Assembly: GCA_022570795.1 (NCBI GenBank)
Contig: JAKUDP010000002.1
Span: forward strand, 1,798,001 to 1,862,000
Direction: 5' to 3'
Source: Sphaerulina vaccinii
Lineage: Eukaryota; Ascomycota; Dothideomycetes; Mycosphaerellales; Mycosphaerellaceae
Length of the DNA stretch: 64,000 nt
Position numbers and translations under genes: made by a program
Notes under the pieces: model-generated
Databases searched by the model: none
What the model was told of the DNA's origin: nothing
Seen by the model: the letters and a program-made list of their open reading frames with translations, nothing else
Part shown: in pieces, positions 20,911 to 31,356 of the stretch
Position numbering within the stretch: position 1 is the stretch's first letter
Layout: each line of letters starts with the position of its first letter

Positions 20911-22950
20911 ATAAATAAAATCCCTATCTAGTAAGGACGTAAGAGTCCTCTATAATATAAGTAGCTTGTTCTAAGTTATATTATAAAAAGATCTCTATAG
21001 AAGTTATTTTTTCTTACTATTTTTATTTTTCTCTAGAAGTATCTTATAGTTAAATCTAGGTCTCTAAAAAGCTAAAGTACCTTTATTCTTAGGAATTAGA
21101 AGGAAAGCCTTTATATATTCTTAATAGTATAGAGGTAATTACTTAAGAACGTCCTCTTCTATAAAAGGAGTCTTTATTTTTAAAGCCTTTTTAATATCTA
21201 GAAGAGAAACTATAAATAGTTAGATACTATTCTAAGATTTCTATATATTTTTTTTATTTAAAAAAGAAGCCTATATTCTAAATATAGTAGTAGAGATTAT
21301 AGTAATCTAGGTAGTAGTAGTATAGAATTCTCTTATAGGCTTCTTTTTATATAGAAGACTTATTCTATTTATAAATTTAAAGTAGTTTGTTATATTATTT
21401 ACTTATATATTTTTATAAAAAAAAAATAGCTACCTAAGAATTAAATCTTCTACTAAGTTTAGTATAGTATAGATAAAGATATCTACTTTATATCTACTAA
21501 TATTAAAAAAGAACTTTATAATCTAGGAGATTTTTTTATTTCTAGAGAATCTTTATATACTAGTAACTTACTAATAGAATATATTAATAATAGATAGATA
21601 GAGCTTCTTAGCTAGTTATTTATTTATTAAATAATATAACTAGCTACCTTAGTCGAAAATAGAGAATATAGTTATATAGTTATTAATAATTATAGTAGAA
21701 TAGAAGAAAGGTATCTCTATCTTTAGTTAAAACTAATTCTATTCTACTTTTATTAGACTCTACCTCTACTAATAACTTCTAGTAGAGGCTACTCTTCCTC
21801 TAAATTCTTTTCTATAAACTCTACTTCTATTATTCTATTCGAGATATTCCTATTCTTTTTTATTATATTCTAAATATATATAGCTTATATAGTATTCGGG
21901 TTTTATATAGGTAAGAGGGAGTATTATCGGATTATATATCCTTCTTTTCTATAATAAAAGTAAAAATTCTTATCTTTTCTTTTTTAAATTATAGAAAGTT
22001 CTACCTACTTTATATACTTTTTATCTAAAAACTCGAAGTAGTTTATATATACCTAATCTATTATATCTCTATTATCTATTTTCTTAGTAGAAAAGCTTAA
22101 CTCTAGAGAAGCTTAATATATTATTAAGTACTAGAGGTTCGATAGAGATTCTTAGTAAAAGTAATATATCTATTAGAAGAGTTTAATATATATAGAATAA
22201 AAGCTCTTTTTATTTTATTATTAAAAGAGTTCTTAAGGAATACTATCTAGACTCTATCTTTCCTATTATTAACTACTTTACTAGTAAGGCCTATATTTGC
22301 AAGTACTACTTTAAAGTATAGAAGGTAGTTTATAATTATTTTCTTATCCTTTTAATATATAGTACTTAGGAACTAGAGAGTATAGTATTACTAGTTTGTA
22401 TCTCTATAGATACTATTAAGATAGAAGAGAAAGGCTTCTATACTTCTAATACCTATTTTAATTACTTTATAAATAGTTATTTTTACTATTTTTATAGTAT
22501 TTTTTTCGATATAACTTATAAAGTAAAGAAATCTCTAAAAGTTATTACTAACTACTTTTCTATTAATCTAGAACTTTACTTTTACTACTAAAAACTAATT
22601 TTTCTAATCTACTTTCTTTCTACTAAATATTCTAAGTATAGAAACTCTTTCTTTTAGTTATTATTATACTATTAACTCTATATCTATAGAAGTCTATATA
22701 GATACTAGTATCTCTTTCTATATTATATAAAAACTATATATTATTATTACTATTATTATTAGTATAGGCTATATCTAGGCAAGCTTCTATTCTATATCTA
22801 ACTATATAGCCTATTCTAGTTCTAGAGCTTATACTATTCTATTAATTTATTTATTCTAAGCTATAAGTTCGGTATAGAACTTTTATATTAGTTATATATA
22901 TATATATATATTACTAATAGTATACTTAATCTCCTTCTATTCTATTCTAA

Positions 22951-23390
22951 TAATAACTTAACTCGAGAAGAGTCTATAATAACTTCTAAAAAGTTCTATT
23001 TATAGTAGTAACTCTAGAAGAGTTTATAATAACTTCTAAGAAGTCCTATTTATAGTAGTAACTTAAGAAGAGTTTATAATAACTTCTAAAAAGTCCTATT
23101 TATAGTAGTAACTCAAAAAGAGTCTATAATAACTTCGAGAAGTTCTATTTATAGTAGTAACTTAAAAAGAGTTTATAATAACTTTAAAAAGTTCTATTTA
23201 TAGTAGTAACTCGAGAAGAGTTTATAATAACTTCGAGAAGTTCTATTTATAGTAGTAACTTAAGAAGAGTTTATAATAACTTCTAAAAAGTTCTATTTAT
23301 AGTAGTAACTTAAAAAAAGTCTATAATAACTTCTAAAAAGTTCTATTTATAGTAGTAACTTAAAAAAAGTCTATAATATTAATTCTATTA
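22951..23390. repeat. 49-50-bp minisatellite, eight to nine copies
   Basis: Units beginning TATAGTAGTAACT recur at 23001, 23051, 23101, 23150, 23199, 23248, 23298 and 23348, plus one diverged copy before 23001. The unit is not a multiple of three and lies just inside the 5' LTR, so it is probably untranslated leader, not gag. Confidence 0.85.
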
Positions 23391-23408
23391 GAAAAGGAAT
23401 ATTAAATA

Positions 23409-23573
23409 ATATAATAAATTAAATATAGTAGTTTATAGTATCTAATACTTTAGATTAAAGATTTAATATTAAAAAAGGAAAAAGAGTCTAACTTCTAACT
23501 TTTTAAAAAATAAGAAAATATTTTAAAATTAGTTATCTTTAGTAAAGCTAACTTATAGGCCTAGCCTATAATA
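23409..23573 (-). repeat. LTR (5' LTR) of nested Gypsy element
   Basis: Direct-repeat partner of 17031-17195, in the 5' position given the minus-strand coding direction. Confidence 0.7.
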
Positions 23574-23655
23574 CTTTTTCTACTAAAAAAAAAAAAAGAA
23601 TCTAGCTCTAAAAAAAAAAATTAAGCTATATTAATCTAATACTATAATCTAATTA

Positions 23656-23888
23656 CTAATATATTATAGACTATTCTAAAAAAGATACTAGCTAAAAAAG
23701 CTACTCTAGCTAAAAAGAAAGCTTCTATAGAAAATATCTATTTTAATATAAAATAGAATATATTCTATAAGATATTATCTAATATATTATAGCTTTCTAT
23801 ATATCTTAGTAGCCTATATATTAGTAATATAAATATAATATTATTATTATTTATTATATATAAGCTAATATATTATAGATAAACTAAG
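23656..23888. repeat. Spaced 14-mer array, right part
   Basis: Exact CTAATATATTATAG at 23656, 23779 and 23875 (spacings 123 and 96 bp), continuing the series interrupted by the Gypsy insertion. A related core recurs near 25507. Confidence 0.65.
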
Positions 23889-23889
23889 C

Positions 23890-25735
23890 TCTAGCTTAGC
23901 GCTTAGTTAAGAAAAGTAAATTATTTATATTATATTATTTTTAATATATATTACTTTTTATCAATATCTAACTATTGCTAAGTAGCTCCTTGCATCTCAT
24001 AGGTATCTTAGAGATAATCTACCTAATATTATCGAGTATAATTATATTCTAGATATTAATAATAGCTTATTTGAAAGTTTGCTAATTTATATTTTATAGC
24101 TTTTTTCTATATATCTTTTTTAGCTACTCTTAAAATAATAACTATACTTTTTTAATTAGATTAAAGTCTAGTAATTATATAGAGTAATTATAAAGCTATA
24201 TACTATACCTCCTATAAAGGTTGTTAGCTAAATTGTTCTTAGAATAGTGCCCGTAGCTAGGATTACTATCTTCTATTAAAGTAAGGTAAATACTTTTAAT
24301 TTTAAGCTTATATAACTACTATAAGTACTTCTTAAGAATAGTATTAGTATAGTATATATTAGTTATACTATTACCTTTCTTTATAAAGCCTAGATATATA
24401 TTAGACTTCTATCTAAGAAGCTCTTATTAGTATTCTTCCTTAGTCTTTTTCTTCTTATTCTACCGAAGTTTGTAACTATTATAGATATTAATAAGTATCT
24501 AGTAAGTCTAGTAGTTATTATTATAGAAGAATAGATTACTCTTATAGAATTAGGAGATACTAGCGCTAATATAGAGTACCAAATAGTCCGGTTATATATA
24601 TTCTAAGAGTAGTCTATACTTATTACTTTCTTTATAGAAGATATACTATCTAATAGCTATTATATAGTCTAAATAAGCTTTGTCTATCTATATAATAAAA
24701 GCCTAGAAGTACTCTATATCTATATAGAAATACTTTTTTCTATATAATAGTCTATTATACTTGTTCTTATCTAATATTTTAGTAACTAGCTTTTTTTTAA
24801 TCTAATAATTTTAAGCTTTCTTTTAACTATATAGTAATATAGAGTTAAATATAATCTACTAGCCTATTATTAATAATAGATATAGTCTTTTAACTATAGT
24901 AGCTTTGGCCTATTTACTATAATTTCGATCTATTTAATAAGTGCAATCGGAGGTAAAGAGCCTAGCTTTTTATACTCTTTTTTCTTATATCTATATATTA
25001 GTATATATAAACTAAGCTCTCTATTTTTTTTTTTTTATTAATCTACTTTTTATATATATTAAAAGCCTATAGAATATTATTCTTATATTAATTTTCGAGG
25101 TGCTATTGCCTAAGTAACTATTTAGAGTCCTTGCGCTCTAACTTTTTAAAAAAGCTCTTTCTAGAAAGTATATATATATTTTTAAATACTTCTAGTATAT
25201 AGAGTATTAGAACTAGTTTAATAATATATTAGAAAATATAATTTATAATATAATCTATACTTATAGGCCTGCCTTTTATACTAAACTTCTAGTAGTAGTC
25301 GAGTATATTTTATAAGTCTATAAAATATATATATTCTTATAAATAAGTTCTTAGATAGTTTAGAAGATAGTTAATAACTTTCTATTTAGCTACTATAATT
25401 ACTTTCTAATAATACTCTATAATTACTAATACCTCTTCTAGTTATACCTATAAGCTATAAGTTATTAGGTAGGCTATTATAGAATATATAGTATAAAGTA
25501 TTATATAATATATTATAGTATACTAATATATTCTTATACTACTATAGCGCATCTATACTCTTTATATTCTTTATTATAGTCTTCTAGGCCTTTTGTTTAG
25601 ATACTATTATTATCGAAGAATATAAATATAGTAATAGTATCTATTATATATATTATAATACGTTTGGAGGTTGTTATAGAGAAGAGAAAAGGTAATCCGA
25701 CTATTTAGAAGGTCAACCTACTAAGAGTAGAGCCA
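23890..25735. other. AT-rich remnant, right part of the TIR element
   Basis: Stop-ridden TA-rich sequence. Minus-strand frames show short runs without stops, but I could not assign them to a transposase family. Probably what is left of the host element's coding region. Confidence 0.4.
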
Positions 25736-25772
25736 AAACCTTAAAAAAACTCTGATTCACGCTAAAGTGGGT

Positions 25773-25815
25773 GGTCGGTTCAGGTTAGCCGACTGGTCTG
25801 ATGACCTGCCGGCCC
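25773..25815 (-). repeat. Right terminal inverted repeat of the island
   Basis: Reverse-complement partner of 15580-15622 (33/43). The perfect core TTAGCCGACTGGTC is at 25785-25798. Confidence 0.75.
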
Positions 25816-25824
25816 ACTGTGGTC
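25816..25824 (+). repeat. Right copy of 9-bp target-site duplication
   Basis: ACTGTGGTC, flush with the right TIR and identical to 15571-15579. Confidence 0.75.
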
Positions 25825-26203
25825 TGTCGACCGCTAGGTTCGAGCTTATCGTCCAGGCCTCGCCAGGTCCGCCGTTCACATGATCAACAAGTGGGCTTGG
25901 GTCCAGGTAGGAAGGAGGTTCTAGTTTTGCGCTGTGTGTCGCCGGTGGCAGGCCTTCTGACTCTTGGTATGAAGTCCTTCGTCTCTGATTTGTACAAACG
26001 CCGCCGTCATCGTTGTCGTTGTGCTGCGAACGCGTTATTTGCGAACAGCTGTCGAATGTGGATCCTTTGAGCACGGCACGCAGCACGCAGACACTTCGGA
26101 GAAAGGAAGAAGAAAGAAGCACGCCTGGCCCTACATAGCATTCTTCGCATGGCCATTGCGCTGACGACGTGTTGCTACACCACAGTGCCTCCCACCACAC
26201 CTG
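25825..26203. other. Promoter region of the next gene
   Basis: About 380 bp between the island and ATG 26204. Normal composition, so RIP has not leaked past the TIR. No gene seen. Confidence 0.45.
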
Positions 26204-27757
26204 ATGGCTGAGAGAGCATGCCGCGACGGCTCGACATCCTCTAGACGACAATCCTTTCGAAGGTCGCTTGCCGAAGCAGGCTTACCCGACGACGCTCTCG
26301 ATCGTCTGGAAGCCAAGCGCAAACAGCTGGATGATTCGATTCATAAGTACATAGCCGCCAAGGAGAGAGAGTATAAGAGTTTCGAGAAGGACGAGATCCA
26401 GCGGCATAAACTGGGCCAGGGCTCCAGTGGATCGAACCCACGTCGAACGTCGTCAGAGTCAACGCAGGATACGATTGCTTCACCGCAACTGCGAGGACAA
26501 CAGCAGCAGGATGTGGTCGATGCTTTGCTGTCCGCAGGGTTGCGGAGAGAGCATATTGGACAACCACACTCGGTAGCAGTAGTGGGCGAGGATGGTGAAG
26601 CTCCTACATTAGAAGCCAGACCATCCCTAGCAGGGTTGACAGACAGGAGAGCCAGTATCGAGCGGGATAAGGAGTTCATTGGAGTCTTCACGCCCACCTT
26701 CCTGCCGGCGCTGGAGAATGGGAGTAAACGTGCAGACTCTGCGCCGCCCGTGGTTGGAATGAATGGGCAGGTGGATGCTGCAGAGTTGCAGCGCGCGAAC
26801 TCGGATCCCTTGGTGCAAGCGAAGCAGAAGAGGCCCATACAGCTGCAGCTGGCGAGTCGGACATCCTCTTCGGGGTCGTCTGCAGATGGCAGCACGCACA
26901 GCAGGCTGACTTCGGCGCTGAAATCGCCTACGCATCCCCGGCCGAAGACAAAGCGAGTGTCGTTGGCAGTGGGCAATACCATTGTGGCGCCTTCAGACAA
27001 TGTCCCAATTACATTGGGATCCACCAACAGCACGCCCTCGCACTCAAGAACGCGATCACCGGCTTCGGATCGGGAGTCGTCGCCGAAGCAGGCCGACAAC
27101 AAGAAGACCACACCATCGCCCAAGGACTCGCCACAGGAAGATGCGTCTACGACGAACACTGCACGTTTCCCACCTTTGGACTCCGCGACTACGACTACGA
27201 CGTCACCACTTCCTCGCAGCAATACTAAGGGAAAGGGGAAACAACCTGCAGCTGACCCGCCGCCTAATACATTCGATGCGATATCATCCAAGAAGCCAGC
27301 GCCTGCCGTGGACGGTGACCTCGACTTTGCGCTTGATGACTATGACATGATTCCCAATGGCAGCAGCTCATCACCATACTCCCAAGATAGCGATGAAGAG
27401 ATCGCAGGTCGGGTTACACGCAACAACGACGATGAGGAGTCCTATAAGCCTAGAGAAAGCGAAGACTCTGATAGCCATGCGGAACATATGGAAGACATCG
27501 CCTTCCACCCGGGCTCCGTACAACAAACGAACAGTCCCGGCTTTCGACGACCGTCCGTGTCAGCCGATCCTGTATATAAGGGCCGAGACTACGCTATGGC
27601 AGAACATAATGCGGCTACGAACGAGATCTATGGATCTACTTCTAGGCCACAAGCTTCTTTTACTGGAGGCTCATTGGGAGAGTCTTTCATGGCAACAAAT
27701 GCTGCTCGGATGATGAGAGACCGAAAAGCGAGTGAGCAGACGCAAGTTCGCTCATGA
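26204..27757 (+). CDS. Large disordered Ser/Thr/Pro-rich protein, uncharacterised
   Basis: Single frame of 517 codons from ATG 26204 (MAERACRDGSTSSRRQSF). Residues about 20-65 form a charged helix (LEAKRKQLDDSIHKYIAAKE onward), a likely short coiled coil. The rest is low-complexity Ser/Thr/Pro with acidic patches (YSQDSDEEIAGRVTRNNDDE) and many SP/TP sites, the look of a phosphorylated regulatory scaffold. No catalytic domain, signal peptide or membrane segment is seen. No introns are needed. It is the first gene to the right of the transposon island (380 bp away) and has ordinary codon use, so it is not RIP-damaged. Function unknown. Confidence 0.8.
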   Translation: MAERACRDGSTSSRRQSFRRSLAEAGLPDDALDRLEAKRKQLDDSIHKYIAAKEREYKSFEKDEIQRHKLGQGSSGSNPRRTSSESTQDTIASPQLRGQQQQDVVDALLSAGLRREHIGQPHSVAVVGEDGEAPTLEARPSLAGLTDRRASIERDKEFIGVFTPTFLPALENGSKRADSAPPVVGMNGQVDAAELQRANSDPLVQAKQKRPIQLQLASRTSSSGSSADGSTHSRLTSALKSPTHPRPKTKRVSLAVGNTIVAPSDNVPITLGSTNSTPSHSRTRSPASDRESSPKQADNKKTTPSPKDSPQEDASTTNTARFPPLDSATTTTTSPLPRSNTKGKGKQPAADPPPNTFDAISSKKPAPAVDGDLDFALDDYDMIPNGSSSSPYSQDSDEEIAGRVTRNNDDEESYKPRESEDSDSHAEHMEDIAFHPGSVQQTNSPGFRRPSVSADPVYKGRDYAMAEHNAATNEIYGSTSRPQASFTGGSLGESFMATNAARMMRDRKASEQTQVRS

Positions 27758-28496
27758 CACGCTGACGAGAGATGAAATATAGACAACGATTTTGGGTGGC
27801 ATATTGGTCAAGATACCCAGCGTCGTCTAGACACGCACGAATGAATCTAGGTCATTCCTTTGCTCATGTTCCACCACTCATTCCCGTCTACGCTGTGTTG
27901 ACTGAACATTTGGTTGACTCGCAAATTGCTGACCGTGGTGGTATGAACCCACTTTCTTAGGGTTGCCCGAAACTACTGGGACGACAGCAACTTACTCAGG
28001 AGTGGTCACGTAGCTTATCTGAACATTAATTTCAGTCTCTATGGTGAGGAAATTAATGCTCGATGAGTCTGAATTGTATCGAAGAAGGACTGCGATCGTC
28101 ATTCATGAAAGCCTGAATTACGGAGTTTTGCGAAAACTGGCATGTCTGAAAATGTGTCTACACATTTGCGGGGGGCAGAGGAAATCCTCTGGGTTTCCTA
28201 AGCGGTGCAAGGGCAACGTGGTTGATATGAGTCTGATAATGCTCAAGAAATGTTCAGTTCTGGGTAAACTACACATCTGCACAAGTGTAACTGTGTAGTT
28301 ACCGTTCCACCCATCTTGGTATCCTGCCCCTTTGGTATCCAACATACAATGCAGAACAGCTCTCCGAACGATCCAAAACAAATATCTAGTCCCAGATATT
28401 CTCAAAGCCTTCCTTTCCAAGAATAACGCCAAAAACTCCACTTGTCCGTATGATACCATTCAATCATCATCGTCCCTCGTTAACATAAAAGCCCTG
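27758..28496. other. Convergent 3' intergenic region
   Basis: About 740 bp between two gene ends. A small frame at 28041-28298 plus (MVRKLMLDESEL) has poor composition and no domain. Nothing else is supported. Confidence 0.45.
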
Positions 28497-30304
28497 TCAC
28501 CGGTAGCTGCTGCTGCCAGCTTCGATTTCTCTTGCTCCGCCACCAGCTCCATTCGGCAGAATCACTTTACGTGTCCCTGCGCCATAGACGATCTCCATCA
28601 TCTTCCGCTTCTGCACTTCTCGGCTACCTTTCAGCTGCTGGTAAGTCATCTCCAACCCCTTGATCTGGTCATCAATAGTGATGGTACTCGAATTGCTCGA
28701 CCGTACAAGCGGACTGACAAGCCGACGTCGCAAGATCTCGAGATTTGACTTCAATTGTTCCAGGCGTTGGTTGTGATCGACAAGGACGTGCTTGTTTCGT
28801 ACTGTCCTTTCTCGGACTGAGTGGAGCAAGTTCTTGTTCTTCTCGTACTTGCGCAGCTTTGATGCGTTGACGCCGATGACCTTGGTCCAGAGACTTCCGA
28901 GGAAGTCGTTCTCCATTCGTTCTTGCTGATCTTGTTCTCGGACCACAGTACGTTGCAGGTTGAGGAACTGCTTGTCAACTGCTTCGAAGAGTTGAAACAG
29001 AGCCATTGAATGTGTTAGCTCATTGTTGATGCTCTCTTCGAGAACGCCCAGGAATTCGTAGAAGGTCCGCTCGAGAGTTGCTTTCGCTCGCTGTTGGTAT
29101 GTGAGTCCGAGGAGTTCCTGCATTAGCTTGCCGTCAGTGCTAAAGCCCACTTTCGACAGCAGATCACGAGCATTGGACCAGACGGCAGCCAGTGTGCTTG
29201 GAGGTTCGCTTGATATCATGCTAAGTTCTCGTTGCGCCCACTCCATGACAAACAGGATGCCGTCGATGTCAGAGTCGACCGAAGTGAAGAAGCTTGTCAT
29301 CTCCCTTGCCAAAGCTTTGAAGCTGTCAGACAGTGAGTCGAGCTGGCTGACAATCTGTGGCGCAGATGTCATGTTCGTACTTCGGACACTTTCTCCTAGA
29401 TCCCATACAGCCACACTAGTTTCTTGTAGTTGCTCGATTTGCGCATGTCCGTTCTCAGAATAGTATATGCTGGGCTCGAAAGATTTGGCCAGACTTGCGA
29501 CCTTGATCAGATCAACGGAGGGGCCATGAACTGGTGCTGATAAAAGGGTTGCCAGTATCCAGTATACGAACATTGTCGATATCCCGTAGAATAAGGTGTT
29601 GTACTTGGACTTCGTTACATGATGTATCGATCTTCTGATATTGCGCACTAATGCTTCGATAGGTTCCGTCCGTTGCACAACATCAAGAGATGTCGAAAAG
29701 CGGATGTCTGAGCCTACTGTTAGTCTTGTGTACGAGAATGCCTCCAAGAGGTAAGCTACGTACAGTTGTTCTGAGTTGGTGTTTCTGCGCCTGGTGACTC
29801 TGGCTCCAGCTCGGGCCTTTGCGTTTCTTCGCTTGCATGCCGTACTGTGCTCTGTATAGTTCTGGGAGTTTCTCTGTCTGGTGTAGCAAGCACGCCTGCA
29901 GGTTCAGGTGTCACTCCGGGACTGCGACCTTTCACTGGCGATTCAGGTAGTGGTATGCGCCTGGCGGTTCTGTATGCGGTGACATCTCCATCGTCGGCAT
30001 CCTCGTCGCCACTCTGGTATTGTGGACTCGTATCTTTGCTTCTATACCCGTTGCGACTCGGCGACAACGGTTGCTTGAACCATCCACTGCCTGCTTTGCG
30101 CCATGCCGGCGGCGAATAGCTTCGTCGCGAACTTGCTTCGCTGTACTCTGATTGATGATTGCTGCGGAAGCCGGAGTGTTGCGATGGTATGTCTGGTATC
30201 GTCGGAGAGAAGTCGCGCGCATCGAAGTCGTCCATACTGGCGTTCAGGCTCGGATGCGAGTCGAGGAAATGCTGTCGCGAAGTCATGTCTGCTGGAAGTA
30301 TCAT
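28497..30304 (-). CDS. Single-pass membrane protein with long coiled coils, two exons
   Basis: Exon 1 is complement 30304 to 29764. Exon 2 starts at 29713 (acceptor CAGTAG) or 29716 (acceptor ACAG) and ends at 28497; both acceptors keep frame after the GTACGT donor, and the product is about 586 aa. The N-terminal about 180 residues are polar and disordered (DDFDARDFSPTIPDIPSQHS). A hydrophobic segment follows the intron (NTLFYGISTMFVYWILATLL). The remainder is a long helical region with heptad-like stretches (EKNKNLLHSVRERTVRNKH; LEQLKSNLEILRRRLVSPL). The architecture suggests a nuclear-envelope or ER anchored coiled-coil protein; that is inference and no named family is recognised. Confidence 0.75.
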
Positions 30305-30377
30305 TCAAGGTGTAGTATGTGCGCTTCCTGGTGTGAAGCGCAGGAGAGTGTCATAGAAAGAAGAGTGAAGATGGCTA

Positions 30378-30662
30378 TTATGGGATCTGAGACAGGATCT
30401 GGTACGCTTTGATCGTTTGCGCAATGTCGTGGACTGTCTGGGACGGGAGAAGAGTCGCTCGGTGTATGTCTCGCACGCGTGCTTTGAGCGTGTTCACGCG
30501 TGTCGCAGGTCTAGTGACTTTGTGAACTGAAGTGGTGCCTGGCAATGTGATCGATCGTTGAGGCGATTGCGATGCAGGTACTGGGAGTCTACGAAGGAGC
30601 CGTGCAGTCAAACAACGCTTGACAGGACTCCATCTGAGTCCCCGCGACAAGAGATGCGGCAT
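30378..30662 (-). CDS. Small basic protein, possible mitochondrial presequence
   Basis: Open frame of 94 codons from ATG 30662 (MPHLLSRGLRWSPVKRC). The first 30 residues are Arg/Leu-rich and acid-free, as in mitochondrial targeting peptides. The rest is basic and helical (RVNTLKARVRDIHRATLLP). It ends 74 bp upstream of the start of the membrane protein on the same strand. No family is recognised. Alternatively it is 5' UTR of the downstream gene or a chance frame. Confidence 0.3.
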   Translation of the reverse strand: MPHLLSRGLRWSPVKRCLTARLLRRLPVPASQSPQRSITLPGTTSVHKVTRPATRVNTLKARVRDIHRATLLPSQTVHDIAQTIKAYQILSQIP

Positions 30663-31356
30663 GGAGGGCGAGGAGGGGTGGCTGGGAGTTGCAGCAAGGA
30701 TAGCATGGCTGTATGCAATCTAGTATAGCGCGGATGGTATCTCGTGCAGCGAAAGCCAATTATTCCCCACGGATGTGCCCGACTTTCCGTTACTTCCCGT
30801 TCGACTCTACTGCCTTGGTTCAACTGCTTCTCTGGCAAGCACCACTGTGACTGTCTGCTCTTTGCACGCCTAGTTGTCGACGATCCAATGCGAATTCGGA
30901 GTGATTATTTTGGTGCAGCAGCCTCCCTTCCACGACATCTGCGCCCGCCTCTCGGCTCACTGCAGGCTCCAGTACCGATACATAGAGGGTCTTGAAACGG
31001 CCTGGCTCGAGCCGGGGAGTCGTGCTTGTACAACCCGGATCGCAAACGTGACGACATGGTAATCGACCTGGCCGCATGGTCTGCAGACAGCCCAAGTTCT
31101 CGGGCGAGAACTAGCCAGTAGAAAAGCTATGGCTGGGCGACACCGCATTGTTGAGTTCGATGCGACTCGTGCTCTGCAAGGCAGTGCTACGAGACTCCGT
31201 TTGTCTGCGTTTCAAGTTGCAGGATCTTCTCAGTATCGATGGCTGTTGGATCTGGTGACCAGAAAAGTAATCTCTCGCCACAGGTAGTGTCACCTCAGCA
31301 GAGATACTCGATCACGGCAGAAGGCGCGATTCTTCATCTCCACGTCGTGTTCCCCA
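30663..31356. other. Intergenic, no supportable gene
   Basis: About 700 bp of ordinary composition. Only short frames without domains; probably promoter of the leftward genes and 3' UTR of the HET gene. Confidence 0.45.

Larger units (their letters stand above)
17031..23580 (-). mobile_element. Ty3/Gypsy LTR retrotransposon, RIP-inactivated, nested
   Basis: A 6.5-kb element with about 165-bp direct LTRs and, reading leftward on the minus strand, reverse transcriptase (about 20.9-20.5 kb) then integrase (about 19.0-18.6 kb). That RT-before-IN order defines Gypsy as opposed to Copia. In-frame stops replace tryptophans and the catalytic RT Asp pair reads Asn-Asn, as expected from G-to-A on this strand. 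The element splits the spaced 14-mer array, so it inserted into the older TIR element. A 50-bp minisatellite lies between the 5' LTR and the region where gag is expected. Confidence 0.8.
15580..25815. mobile_element. About 10.2-kb TIR-bounded element, RIP-degenerated, Mutator-like by TSD size
   Basis: The whole AT-rich block is enclosed by 43-bp imperfect inverted repeats with a 9-bp direct repeat flush outside each. A 9-bp duplication plus TIRs fits the Mutator-like superfamily; class assignment is inference because no transposase could be read. The interior is dominated by TA-rich words with few CpA/TpG, and all frames are full of TAG/TAA, the pattern left by RIP in ascomycetes. A complete Gypsy retrotransposon (17.03-23.58 kb) is nested inside, so the pre-insertion element would be about 3.7 kb. 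The regions 15.65-17.03 and 23.58-25.74 kb are its own remains. Confidence 0.65.

Noticed and set aside
23890..25735. Possible Tc1/mariner- or MULE-type transposase on the minus strand.
   Set aside because: Short open runs exist but I could not match an ordered set of family motifs; stops and TA bias make any call unsafe without de-RIPping.
15580..25815. A Starship-type giant element.
   Set aside because: Too small, no DUF3435 captain gene at an edge, and it has TIRs with a 9-bp duplication instead.
26341..27291. 316-codon minus-strand frame opposite the Ser/Thr/Pro-rich gene.
   Set aside because: Antisense shadow of a low-complexity gene; Cys/Val/Gly-rich and without domain.
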